Below are positions 45,022 through 55,444 of a DNA stretch of 64,000 nucleotides, one piece after another. A program made the position numbers and the translations under genes. The stretch's first letter is position 1; every line of letters starts with the position of its first letter. The notes under the pieces are model-generated. The model was not told the DNA's origin. It saw only the letters and a list, made by a program, of their open reading frames with translations, and ran no database searches. The stretch comes from Robiginitomaculum_A sp036478535. Lineage in GTDB: Bacteria > Pseudomonadota > Alphaproteobacteria > Caulobacterales > Maricaulaceae. Where the stretch lies: the NCBI GenBank assembly GCA_965224735.1, contig OZ245059.1:1674001-1738000 (forward strand), given 5' to 3'.

Positions 45022-45500
45022 TAACCGTGTTCCTTCATGAGGCGTGATTGACGGCGTTTCCAATCTCGGTCTTTCTGAGTTTGGCGCTTGTCAGCTTGTT
45101 TTTTACCAATGCCAACCCCTAAAAGAAGTTTAGCAAGACCGCGCTGGTTAAAATAGAGTTTTAGCGGGACAAGCGTGCGGCCTTTTCTTTGAACTTCCCC
45201 CATTAATTTATTGATTTCTTTACGTTTTAATAAAAGTTTACGGGGACGTTTTGGTTTGTGGTTGAACTGGCTTGCAGGTTCATAAATAGGGATATTGGCA
45301 TTGATAAGTTCAATTTCTTCACCCTCTACGGCGGCATAACTCTCTGCAATATTGGCCTTACCAAGGCGCAAAGCTTTAACCTCTGTGCCCAGCAAACAAA
45401 TGCCCACTTCATAGGTCTCTTCAATAGCAAATTCGTACCGTGCTCGCCTATTTTCAGCGATCGGTTTCCCCCTAACTGGTTTTTTCTTTTGCCTAGCCAT
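45021..45500 (-). CDS. smpB: SsrA-binding protein SmpB
   Basis: Binds tmRNA and brings it to stalled ribosomes. 159 residues with NRRARYEFAIEETYEVGICLLGTEVKALR, ANIPIYEPASQFNHKPKRPRKLL and the basic C-terminal tail DRDWKRRQSR. No good ribosome-binding site precedes its ATG, while a 21-codon frame with a good one ends two bases upstream, suggesting coupling. The usual neighbour dapA is missing. Confidence 0.96.
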   Translation of the reverse strand: MARQKKKPVRGKPIAENRRARYEFAIEETYEVGICLLGTEVKALRLGKANIAESYAAVEGEEIELINANIPIYEPASQFNHKPKRPRKLLLKRKEINKLMGEVQRKGRTLVPLKLYFNQRGLAKLLLGVGIGKKQADKRQTQKDRDWKRRQSRLMKEHG

Positions 45501-45502
45501 AT

Positions 45503-45568
45503 TTAAGCAAGCGTGCCAAACACACTAAAAGCCATGAATATTGGGACAATAAACGCAATAGATATCAT
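45503..45568 (-). CDS. Candidate 21-residue hydrophobic peptide upstream of smpB
   Basis: ATG at 45568 preceded by GAGG with five-base spacing; the stop at 45503 is two bases before the smpB ATG. The product (MISIAFIVPIFMAFSVFGTL plus A) is almost entirely hydrophobic, like a single-span membrane micropeptide or a translated leader. Called from the ribosome-binding site, spacing and composition; no homology is known to me. Confidence 0.45.
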   Translation of the reverse strand: MISIAFIVPIFMAFSVFGTLA

Positions 45569-45698
45569 TAAATCCTCGTTAGGCACTGAACTGTAACTTT
45601 CCTAAAGTATAAGTTTTGTAGAAAGATACTATAGAAATATTGTGGACTTTTAGCTTTATTTTCTTGCACATTGCAAGCCTAGTGTTAAATATATACGT

Positions 45699-47768
45699 AT
45701 GATTTTCATTCAAAGTAAAAACCAGTTTACAAATATCGTTAGCAACATTTTTTTTGCGCCTGCCTTTATCTTTGCCCTTGTCTTTGCATGCCCAGCCTAT
45801 GCTGACCAAGCGCCAATACCACACATCAAACCTGAAGTAGCGCATACATCTACTTTACTCTCTAGGGCAGACCAAAACACATTTAGACGCGCTATGCATG
45901 CTGCGGATCGCCGTAGATGGGAGGACGTTGAAAAATATGCACGCAAAGTCAGTGACTCCACTGCCCGTAAAGTTCTTTTATGGCGGCAGGCGGTTGCCGA
46001 CCCCTATGTTCCATTTTCCACGTTACGCGAAATTGTTCAAAATCAAGCTAATTGGCCGCGTATAAACAACATACGCTATAAAGCAGAAGTTCATTTATTC
46101 GACAACCCTATAGAATCCTCTGATACGGTGGCTTGGTTTATGGGCCAAGACCCCGTATCAGGTGAAGGGCGCGCCGCCCTTGCCCGCGCTTATTACAAAC
46201 TTGGAAATAAGCAAATGGGCGATCAGTGGCTAAAGCTTGCTTGGCGCGAGAGCCGTCTTACGCGTGATCGGCAAAAGTTTTTATTTAAACATTTCAAGGA
46301 CAGACTAACCCCCAAAGATCATGCCGCCCGTGCTGACCATCTTATTTGGTTGGGAAAACGTTATTACAGGAGCGCTGGCGGACTTTTGTCTCTTATGCCC
46401 AAAAAGGATAGAGCTTTGGCTGACGCTCGTATGCGTGTTGGGGCTAACCGTTCTGGAATGGATAAAGCTATTAATGCAGTGCCAAAGGCAAACCGTACAG
46501 ATACAGGGCTTTTGTTTGAGCGCGCGCGTTGGCGCCGCAAAAAAAAATCAGAGATTTACGCCCTGCCCCTGTATTTGGAAATGACGACACCGCCAAGTAC
46601 ACCTGCTGGGCAGAAACGCCTTTGGAAAGAAAAGAAGTACATGAGTTATTGGGCGTTGAAAAAAAAGCGCTACACCGATGCTTATAAACTAACACTCAAT
46701 CATGGCCTAACATCTGGTGAAGGGTTTGCTGAAGCCGAATTTCTCGCGGGCTGGATTGCTTTGACAAAACTTCATAAACCACATACAGCCTCCAAACATT
46801 TTAAAATACTCAGAAACGGTGTAACGCGTCCCGTGTCATTAGGCCGCGCGAGTTATTGGCAAGGGCGCGCCGCCCAAGATCTGGGCAATGGTAATGAGCG
46901 CGCTTTTTATTTAGAGGCTTCTAAATATCCAAATGTTTATTATGGGCAGCTTGCTGCAGAAAAACTTAATCCTAATGTTGCAATGACAAATTTACCTGAG
47001 GAAACAAGCTCTTGGGTTGTTGATACCAATTTCCAAGAACGCGACCTTATTCGCGCCTTGCGTATGATTGGCGAAGTGCGTTCTGAGCGAATCTTCAATC
47101 AATTTTCTTTTCATCTTGATGATATTCTCAAAGACAATGATGAACTTTCATTGCTTGCAAAAATCGGTAAAGATTTTGGCTATATGAAAGCCTCCGTACG
47201 CGCCGCAAAACAATCTGCCCGTTTTGGTTCAATGCTTACAGAATCAGGTTATCCAATGCCTGAGCTTATCACAAACCTTTCTCCTAGTTTTAACGTGCCC
47301 TTTGTTTTGGCCATTGCCCGTCAGGAAAGCGAATTTAACACCAAAGCTACCTCCCATGCCAAAGCATATGGCATAATGCAAATGATACATTCCACAGCAA
47401 AACGCACAGCGCGCTTGTCAAAACTACCATATCAGCGCTCATGGCTTACTAGAGACCCAGAATATGCAACCCAACTTGGTGCCTATCATTTAAAGGAGCT
47501 CTTGCAAAACTATGATGGCTCTTATATTATGACAGCGGCCGCCTATAATGCTGGCGAGCGGCGCGTCAATCAATGGCTCAGTACTTATGGCGACCCACGC
47601 ACAGGGCAAATAGATGCTATTGACTGGATCGAAAGCATACCCTTCTCGGAAACGAGAAATTATGTTCAGCGGGTTATGGAAAACCTTGAAGTCTACCGGG
47701 CGCGGATGAATAATAACCAATCCCAGCTGCATCTCGTTCACGACTTAACCTTAGGCGTTAATAAGTAA
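45699..47768 (+). CDS. slt: Soluble lytic murein transglycosylase
   Basis: Cleaves peptidoglycan glycan strands to 1,6-anhydro products in the periplasm. 689 residues: signal peptide ending near CPAYADQ, a long superhelical (TPR-like) region, and a C-terminal SLT domain with catalytic Glu in ARQESEFNTKATSHAKAYG, then LMQM-equivalent IMQMIHSTAKRT and AYNAGERRVNQWL. Divergent from smpB; in many relatives slt, dapA and smpB run together. Confidence 0.93.
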   Translation: MIFIQSKNQFTNIVSNIFFAPAFIFALVFACPAYADQAPIPHIKPEVAHTSTLLSRADQNTFRRAMHAADRRRWEDVEKYARKVSDSTARKVLLWRQAVADPYVPFSTLREIVQNQANWPRINNIRYKAEVHLFDNPIESSDTVAWFMGQDPVSGEGRAALARAYYKLGNKQMGDQWLKLAWRESRLTRDRQKFLFKHFKDRLTPKDHAARADHLIWLGKRYYRSAGGLLSLMPKKDRALADARMRVGANRSGMDKAINAVPKANRTDTGLLFERARWRRKKKSEIYALPLYLEMTTPPSTPAGQKRLWKEKKYMSYWALKKKRYTDAYKLTLNHGLTSGEGFAEAEFLAGWIALTKLHKPHTASKHFKILRNGVTRPVSLGRASYWQGRAAQDLGNGNERAFYLEASKYPNVYYGQLAAEKLNPNVAMTNLPEETSSWVVDTNFQERDLIRALRMIGEVRSERIFNQFSFHLDDILKDNDELSLLAKIGKDFGYMKASVRAAKQSARFGSMLTESGYPMPELITNLSPSFNVPFVLAIARQESEFNTKATSHAKAYGIMQMIHSTAKRTARLSKLPYQRSWLTRDPEYATQLGAYHLKELLQNYDGSYIMTAAAYNAGERRVNQWLSTYGDPRTGQIDAIDWIESIPFSETRNYVQRVMENLEVYRARMNNNQSQLHLVHDLTLGVNK

Positions 47769-47985
47769 GCCGCGACAAATCCAAATATATCCATAAAGAG
47801 TTTTGAATGCAAGAAACTGCGAAAAATGAAACGCAAAAGCGTCCAGTAATCGGACGAAACACGTTACCCCCGTAAGGGGTGCGGGGGGGGGAGCGGCAAG
47901 AAGGCCAGACAGGCGAAGGGTATTGAAGACTGAGCGAAAGGGTTTTTGTAGGACGCCCCAAACGAAATTAAACGAATTAGCTGTA
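47769..47985. other. 217-bp spacer between slt and IS630, with a G9 tract
   Basis: No gene is seen. It holds a small ACCCC/GGGGT inverted repeat near 47867-47881 and a run of nine Gs at 47883-47891, rare in this moderately AT-rich sequence. It ends at the TA dinucleotide where IS630 inserted. Confidence 0.5.
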
Positions 47986-49033
47986 GTGGTTCATACTTGA
48001 TTTGACAGTTTCTGGGTTTTCTGGTGATGATTTGCCAGGTTATATTTGGTCTATATTCCCACTACTCCATAACCCGAAATTTTTCATCTGAAATTATTCG
48101 GAAGTTGTCGGTTACGGTGTCTCGGAAATTTCTCCATTGTTTGGGTATGGTTTCTCGTAAGAATTTTAGTATTGCATGGCCAAATTTTGTAAATGGCGGG
48201 TAGAATTTATTATGTGTGACATGCCTGTGCATGACGCCCCAAAGCCGCTCAATAGCATTTAGATGAGGGCAATATGTTGGCAACCAGATTGGTTTGATCT
48301 TGCAATCTTTACGCTCTAACCACTGTTTAACCTTGGCTGCACGATGGTAAGGAGCATTATCAAGTATCAGATAAATACATTTTTTGTCGGGATTACGTGC
48401 CTCCAATTTCTCAAATAATCGAATGGCGTTGTCACTATCAACCCGATCCACATCCATAAAGGGTGTGTCAAAATTCTCCAGATTAACCGCTGCGTGAATA
48501 TTCACTCGCTTACGTCCCGTGCTGCGTTTTATGGCCATGTTCGCACCCTTGCGCATCCAGCCACGGCTTGGTCTTGACTGATGTTCAGGGTGCACAGCAT
48601 CACAGAAATATACCGTCTCATCAAGTGTTAAACCGTTCAAGAGTCGCTGATAATTTGCAATAAATTCCGCCTTCCTCAATCTGTGCCGCCTCGTCAATAT
48701 GGCCAGGTAAGAGCTGTCGGTTACGTTGTGGTTTTGTGTATTCAAAGCCCAAACCATGCAGCAATTTGATGCAGCCAAGCTTGGAATAATGTATCTGTAA
48801 GTTGTCCCAGATATAGGCACGCACCTCGTGCACATTCTGGCACACCCGACCATCAAGCCATGCTATGAGAGCTTGCTCTTGTGTACGCGCCCAAGCGTAC
48901 AGTCTATAGATATTCGGGTGTAAATATTTGATCTGCATAGCTGCTTCCTCCAGTTTGGTTCGTAACAAACCCAACATGGCGGAAGCAGCTTAAATAAAGC
49001 AAACCTAAAAAGTCTCACATCTATATGAACTTA
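47986..49033 (-). mobile_element. IS630-family insertion sequence (near full length)
   Basis: About 1,048 bp, bounded by TA on both sides (47984-47985 and 49034-49035). It has imperfect terminal inverted repeats: GTGGTTCATACTTGATTTGA at the left and, read inward on the other strand, TAAGTTCATATAGATGTGAG at the right. It carries one transposase in two frames. The right end provides the TAA stop of the truncated CdiA-like gene. Confidence 0.85.
48062..48977 (-). pseudogene. IS630 transposase, two frames (48621-48977 and 48062-about 48690)
   Basis: The N-terminal frame has a helix-turn-helix-type region (QIKYLHPNIYRLYAW through GFEYTKPQRNRQLLPGHIDEAAQ). The second frame carries the DDE core: VYFCDAVHPEHQ (D), YLILDNAPYHRAA (D) and HLNAIERLWGVMHRH (E). 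The reading frame changes near 48670-48690. Some IS630 relatives use programmed frameshifting there, so it may be functional rather than broken; I see no obvious slippery run. Confidence 0.8.
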
Positions 49034-52000
49034 TACATCAGCATTTGTCAGGCCCGTCTGTGTAGCGCGGCCACCGCCTGGTCCGGTGATACTGCCATCC
49101 ACTTGGCGGGTATATCCAAGGGGTACATCATCAGCAAGCGAACCAGCTGTTTTTGAAGAGGCTCCGAGTGCGTCAACGGTTTCATCACTTAGGCCTTCCA
49201 GGTTTCTTATTTGATTTTTCGTGCCCCGAACTGTGAGGGCTTTAACGCCGCCGACTACGCTGACGACAGCAGCGCCTGAACCAATCAAAAATAACACATT
49301 TTGGGCTTCTGTTTCTGTCATGCCCGTAGCCATCAACCTGCCAGTCAAAAACGTAGTTTGTTCCTCGCCATAATAAATGGTCATAGCTGCGGCGGCCGCG
49401 TCATCAAGCAGTAGAGCGCCGCCTGTTATAGCCGCGCCATAACAAGCGGCTGCAGTGGCGCCTGCTGATACATACCCGCACCCAAAGCCAGCCGCGAGAG
49501 CAACGCCGTCTACGGCTAACCTTATTGTCGCATTGTCCCGTACCAAGGTTTTCCTGATGCTATCATTGCTGGCTAGCGCCATTGTTTGCAGGTCTGTTTT
49601 GCTAAGGTTCAAGACGGATTGACCATCCCTACCCGTTGTTAAAGCCCCCAAAATATTGCTATATTCGTCTCTCACCAAGTTATCTAAATTCCGAACACCC
49701 GCTCTTGCGGTAAATTGATTGAGGGTGTTATAAGTGCCCATATTCGGGAACCCTCTTATCGCTTCAACGATTGTCCCCATAACGCCTATAGAATTTTCAG
49801 CTTCTGCGTAAAACTCGTTAAAATCACTGAGCATTTTCCCACATGTTGCCACTGCGCCAGCTTGGCATATGGCTAAAAAGGCTGATGTTTGCTTGGCAGA
49901 TATCCCCGCATATTTATCCATAATCCCTTCAACCAGGGCATGTAAATTAGGGCAATTTGTACCGTCGCACCGCTCCCGTAGTGCAGCAAGTTCAGCCTCC
50001 ATTTGCCGCCTTTGCACATGGGTCAAATAATTATTCTCAAACCCGCTTTGGGCAATTTTCTGCCCTGTGTAGAAGTCATCAATATCACCGCCGGCGATCA
50101 CAGCCGCCAAGCCGCCCAGCAGGCCTGCGATTTCGGTGTTGATGGCGCCGCTGGTCCTGCCTAGCCCGCCTTGTGTGCCCGCGTACAAAGCCTGCACCGC
50201 GCCCGCCGCCGCTCCGGCCGCACAGCTCTCCCCCGCCGCCTCGGCCGTGGCGCAGCCGATTATGCCGTGCAAGGCGGCGTGCACCACATTGCCTTCATTA
50301 ACACCAAATGTGTTGTTTGCCGCCAGGTCACCGATTTCATGTTGGAAAGCAGCAGAGACAAGATCGACCGTGTTATTGATCACCCCGTTTTTAAACCCAT
50401 CCCAGAAATCACTACCGTAAATGATAGAGCTGGCTCCAGAGCCCAGCGCGCTATCCAAAACCCCGTCCAGCACGGCGCCGTAAGTTAACTTACTGCCAAA
50501 GCCAGCAATAATATCATTGCCAAGAAAATTAACGCCACCAAGGCCAAGCTCGGACAGGTTAACGCCCGTGGTCAGCCCGCTGGTAAAGGCGCTAAAGGCG
50601 GAGGTTTTCAAGATAGCGCCAAGGTCGAAATCCCCCGATACGGCCGCGTCAACAACGCCGAGCCCCGCCGAGGAGACAAAAGATCGTGCCGCCGCCTGCC
50701 CAATTTTGCCCAAGCTGCTAAACAGATTAGCAGGCATGATGGCGCTCATGGCGAGGTTGGCTAATATCTTAAAGGCAGGCGAGAGGGCCGTCGTCTCTTT
50801 AAAGAAATACTCGTCAATGAGGGTTTCGTGGACCGTATTAAGCCCGGTTATTGCCAATATCTCTGGCGGGTAGGACGCGGCCGTATTTTCACCAGCTGTG
50901 TTCTCATAGCCATAAGTGGTAAGCGTCGCCGCCCCGCCGACAAGCACGGACAAGCCGCTGCCCGATGTAAAACGGCTTCGCTGCGCCGTTTGCTTGTCTA
51001 TGTTTTCGGTCATGGTTGTGGAGAGAACCAAGCCATTATTGCTCTCGAAATGATCTTCCTTGTGAGTATCAATAGCCCCCAATATGTTGAAATCACCACC
51101 AACGTTAATATTGAGCCCGCCGCCGGCTGATAAATTCGCGCCCACAAGCGTTAAATCGCCGCCTGATACAAGCGAGAGGTCAAGCGCGGCCAGAGCATTT
51201 GTACCCGTGTTAATCTTGTCAACAACTGATGAAGAAGACGTACCGCCAAACAGCCCGCCAAAGGATTTCTTGACAACGGCGCGGCTATTTTCATGAACGT
51301 CTGTATAGGTGCCTGCAAAAATATCCCCAAGGACTGCGCTCAGATTAATATCGCCCTGTGAATTAAATTCCGTACCCGCCGTAATCAGATCACCAGTTTG
51401 GCTAACTACATTAATGCCGCCCGCCCCCGCATCAATGTTTACGCCAATATTTTCAATATCAAGGCGGTGAATTGTTGTTGTTTTGGACGATAGGAAGCCT
51501 TTCTTCTTGTTGTATTCATTAAATGACTGGATGTTTTGCACAGCCGCAAATACGGCGTCGCCTTGCGCGTTAATATCAACGCCATTACCTGCGGCAATAT
51601 TAGTCCCCAAGAACATGGCACTACCGCCAGCGGTCACACTAATTTCGCCGCCAGCGGTTAAATCCGTCACTTGGTTGACGCGCGAATATGTATTCAAAGA
51701 ATAACGTTTGCGCGAAACGGAATTTTCCACAATCTCTTTGGTTACGCCCGCAACGATATTGCCGCCAGCTGCTAATGTGAGATCATTAAGGGCACTGATA
51801 TCAGCGCCTTCAATTATAAGATCGCCTGCCGTTACCATACGAATATCAGTGCCGCTCACTGCAGAATAATTCGCGCCTAATGCCGTGTTAATGGCTATAG
51901 ACCCAGCCGCTATGCTCACATCATTTTGGGCGGCAATAGCGCCAGTGCTCGTAAGTGTGCCGCGCGCCGTTAGGTAAATATCATTGGCGATAAATGCGCC

Positions 52001-53746
52001 GGGCACTGTGCGCACTGTATCTAGTGCGCCGCCGCCATTACCACTATTCGTAGGCATAAATAGCTGGGCTTCTAAAGTGCCTGTGCCGTTGTCAATCATC
52101 AAAATTACGGGCGTATCAAGGCTGGCGAGCTGGGCTGGGCTTGGTCTCTGGCCTGGCGTAAGAGCAAATTGATTTGCGAGATTGACCCCGTTTTGCACAT
52201 AGCCTTCATACTGGCGGCGCAGCTCTTCTTCTTCGAGCGCGGCTCTAAGCCCCGCATCAAAACTTTCGCCCTCAAGCGCTGCAAGCTGCGTATCTGTCAA
52301 TGCGCCGATTGCGGCAAGTAGACCTGGATCTGCCGTGTCTACCAATTGGGCAGTGCCTATTTCGCCCGCATTCAAAGACGCGATAAGATCCAAGAACGGC
52401 TGTACATTAGGAAGAGTGTTATTGGCGCCGTTAATATCATTTGGAAGCGGAGCCGTTATGCCGTTTGTATCAACACCGCCAATATCAGTATTGACGTCAA
52501 GCGCATCAAAATCACCGCCTAAGACTTTTGATACTGGAACTTCTGGGACCTTATTAGGCTCTGGAACAATAAAATCACCGGCCAATTTGGGATTTGCGGT
52601 CAAGCTTAGAAGATCAGATGTGCTATAAGGGTTATTAGGGTTCACTGCGCTCGGCGTAATCTCGCCGCCAAATTCTCTAGCCGTAAGGCGTGCAAGCCCT
52701 GGGCCATTTTCCACGGCATTGATACCAAAGCCCTCTAATTCTAAGGCAAACTGCTGATTGGGTGTAAAGTCAGTGCTGGTTTGATCTACGGGGTGGGGGC
52801 GCGCTACGGGCGTAGGCGCAGAATTCTCTGCAGGGCGCTTTGCTGGCGCTACAGCATCCCCTAATCTAGTAATAAGAGCATCAAACAGGCCACCCGTTTG
52901 ATTTACGCTGCCAATACTGCTGCCAATACTAGGGATTTGTGCTTCTTGCACGAACGGGCTGCGCACAGCAGTGCCGCCAACTTCAGGCAATGCCCCTGGA
53001 GGTCCATTGCCGCGCGATAATTCAGCTTCAGGGGAAGTGCCAAAGGAACCAGCGAAGTCTGTCTCAATATTAGCTGTGCCTACAATGTCTATACTAGTTG
53101 TGCCAATATTAGTTGTATCTGGGTTTGGCACTATGGTCGGGTCTGGCGTGAAATCACCAGGGTTTATGCCCAAATCATCCAATATGGACGAGACACCAAA
53201 ACCCTCAAACCCTATAGAAACAGGGATGGAAACAGGGATGGATCCATTTGGAGGTGCGCCTAGGCCGCCGCCGCCGTTGAAGATAGTATTTGCGGAGATA
53301 TTTAGGACGCCGCCTGCTTCCATAGTGCCCGTGTTAAAGAGATCCCCATCAATAGAGACAATTACATTACCAAGGGCGCGAATAGTTGCCGCGTCATTAT
53401 ACAGCGTACCACCGCCGCTTTTGGGTCCGAAGATCAAAATATCCTGCACCGCCAAAATATCAGCGCGCTGATTAAGAAGCTCGCCCGTTACAATCGTAAC
53501 ATTACGTGCAGCGCGAATAACGCCTTGGTTAATCTGCGCAGTGTTCTTAACAATAGGAGAGCTCGTGCCGCCGCCCGTGCCAGGATCTACTGTTCCCGTA
53601 CCGCCAGTGCTGCTGCCTGTGCCGCTGCCTATATCGGCACAATCGCCCGCGTTACCAATGATGTAGCCACTTTTTTGCATGCTGATCATCTTGGCTCTGC
53701 CAATACAGGCACCAGTGCCAATGGCCTGATCTCTTGGCGGCAACAA
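49031..53746 (-). pseudogene. CdiA/FHA-like exoprotein fragment, both ends missing
   Basis: 1,571 codons without signal peptide or TPS secretion domain. Filamentous-haemagglutinin-type repeats (SGGDLTLVGANLSAGGGLNI, VTIVTGELLNQRADI) lead to a pre-toxin region (VVHAALHGIIGCATAEAAGE, then FENN near residue 1235, a VENN-like motif) and a helical stretch. The C-terminus stops at GPGGGRATQTGLTNADV, where the IS630 end supplies the TAA. The toxin tip and immunity gene are therefore lost. The 5' part runs into the antisense of an Rhs fragment near 53640, so the apparent first 30-40 codons are not native. Not expected to be secreted. Confidence 0.8.
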
Positions 53747-54214
53747 TTCACCCCATTTGGCGAAGAACTCATCACCCTTGCTGTCAATAAAGACCTAGCA
53801 GGCTTCACAGGCCACATAAAAGACAGCGCCACAGGCCTAAATTACATGCAATCCAGATACTATGATCCCCTAATAGGCAGGTTCCTAAGCATAGACCCCA
53901 TCACCTTTATAGACGTGCAACAATCAGGACAATTTAATCGATACGCTTATACTTGGAATGACCCAGTGAATGCAAATGACCCTGATGGGGAGTTTGGTGT
54001 CCCTGGGGCGATATTTGGTGGTGTTGCGGGAGGAATAGGTGGTTTTATTGCTTCGAAGGGTAGTTGGATGACAAAACTTTCTGGGACTATAGCCGGGGCT
54101 GGGACTGGAGCGGCTGTCGGGGCACTTAACCCCGCTGCCTCTTATGGCGCGAATACAGCTATTGCATTAGCTCTTACTGGCGCGGGAAGCATTGATGTGC
54201 CCCTAGATTTGTAG
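53640..54214 (+). pseudogene. Rhs-repeat core fragment, 5' and 3' truncated
   Basis: Carries the C-terminal Rhs core: FLHADHLGSANTG, WRQQFTPFGEE, ATGLNYMQSRYYDPLIGRFLS-IDP, RYAYTWNDPVNANDPDGEFG. After this conserved point a variable toxin should follow. Here there is a short Gly/Ala-rich stretch, and the frame ends at a TAG inside the IS3 left end. The N-terminal shell region is absent. It is joined head to head with the CdiA-like fragment. Confidence 0.8.
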
Positions 54215-54248
54215 ACACCTTGTTTGTTACAATTGGAAGCAAGGAGAT

Positions 54249-54555
54249 ATGAAGATGGGTAAGGGAATACGGTATACGGACGAGTTCAAACGGGACGCTG
54301 TGGCGCAGGTAAAAGAGCGCGGTTATTCGGTCAAAGATGTGTCGGAGCGACTGGGGGTTTGTACCAAGTCCATGTATGATTGGATTGGCAAGTTTCATGA
54401 ACCAGAGCGACCACCCGCTGATATGAACGAGCATGTGCAAGAGAACCGCCGCTTAAAGGCCGAGCTTAGGCGCGTTACTGAAGAGCGTGATATCTTACGA
54501 AGTGCCCTTTAGGGTGAAAAAGGCCACGGTGTACTTTGCAAAGCAGGCCAAGTGA
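54249..54555 (+). pseudogene. IS3 OrfA (HTH), frameshifted at its 3' end
   Basis: Helix-turn-helix protein starting MKMGKGIRYTDEFKRDAVAQ with a leucine-zipper-like tail (RRLKAELRRVTEERDIL). The frame meets TAG at 54510. One base fewer in CCCTTTAGGG would continue it as VKKATVYFAKQAK to a TGA at 54553 that overlaps the GTG start of OrfB, the normal IS3 layout. I therefore read a one-base insertion; a natural frameshift signal is less likely. Confidence 0.65.
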
Positions 54556-55409
54556 AGTACGCCTTTATCAAAGCACACCGCATGGAGTTTTCCGTGCGGG
54601 CCATGTGCCGCGTGCTGCGCGTTCACCCGAGCGGGTTTTATGCGTGGCTTAAATCGGGCCTGAGTAAAATGGCTAAGCGGCAACGCCGCCTTACAGGACT
54701 TATCAAGCAATCATGGCTAGAGAGCGGCTGCGTTTATGGCTACCGTAAAATTCATCATGACCTGCTCGATATGGGCGAGACTTGTGCGCCTAATACGGTG
54801 GCCAAGCTTATGCAAAAGTGTGGCCTTAGGGCACAAGTCGGCTATAAACGCCGCCCTGGCAAGTATGGCATTAAGCCGTCGATTGTGGCGGCTAATCAGT
54901 TGAAGCAGAACTTTGATATAGCGCATCCCAATACGGTTTGGGTGACGGACATTACTTACATTAAGACTCATGAGGGATGGTTGTTTTTATCCGTCGTTAT
55001 CGACCTATACTCACGCCGTGTTGTTGGGTGGTCAATGGGTGTGCGGATGCAAACAAGTCTGGCTTTAAATGCTTTATTGATGGCCGTTTGGCGGCGCAGA
55101 CCGAAGGCGAAAGTGATAGTCCATTCCGATCAAGGCAGCCAGTTTACCAGCCAAGAGTGGCAATCTTTTTTAGTCGCTCACAATCTGGAAGCTAGCATGA
55201 GCCGGCGTGGAAACTGTTATGATAATGCGGTAGCTGAAAGTTTCTTCCATCTGCTCAAAACCGAACGGATCAGACGCAAGACTTACAAAACGCGCCAGCT
55301 CGCACGCCAAGACGTGTTCGATTATATTGAAATGTTCTATAATTCTAAGAGAAAGCATGGTAAGTGCGGGATGTTGTCACCCGCACAGTTTGAGATGGCA
55401 ACAAAATGA
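54552..55409 (+). CDS. IS3 family transposase OrfB (DDE), intact
   Basis: 285 residues from GTG at 54552. N-terminal HTH_21-like region (VYGYRKIHHDLLDMGE) then the integrase core with all three acids: VWVTDITYIKTHEGW (D), VIVHSDQGSQFTSQEW (D), and NAVAESFFHLLKTE (E). It ends RKHGKCGMLSPAQFEMA, typical of IS3/IS51-type proteins. Intact, but movement may fail because OrfA is frameshifted. Confidence 0.9.
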   Translation: MKYAFIKAHRMEFSVRAMCRVLRVHPSGFYAWLKSGLSKMAKRQRRLTGLIKQSWLESGCVYGYRKIHHDLLDMGETCAPNTVAKLMQKCGLRAQVGYKRRPGKYGIKPSIVAANQLKQNFDIAHPNTVWVTDITYIKTHEGWLFLSVVIDLYSRRVVGWSMGVRMQTSLALNALLMAVWRRRPKAKVIVHSDQGSQFTSQEWQSFLVAHNLEASMSRRGNCYDNAVAESFFHLLKTERIRRKTYKTRQLARQDVFDYIEMFYNSKRKHGKCGMLSPAQFEMATK

Positions 55410-55444
55410 AGTGACAAGGTGTCTACAAATCTAGGGGCACATCA

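Larger units (their letters stand above)
54193..55444 (+). mobile_element. IS3-family insertion sequence with perfect inverted repeats, no target duplication
   Basis: The ends TGATGTGCCCCTAGATTTGT... and its exact complement give about 30 bp of perfect terminal inverted repeat, starting TG and ending CA as in IS3. The bases outside (AGCAT on the left, GAGTT on the right) do not form a direct repeat, so the flanks were probably rearranged after insertion. The left flank is Rhs, the right flank is another IS630. Confidence 0.9.

Noticed and set aside
53525..53639. N-terminal 38 codons preceding the Rhs fragment
   Set aside because: They read the antisense of the CdiA-like gene; no Rhs similarity until about 53640.
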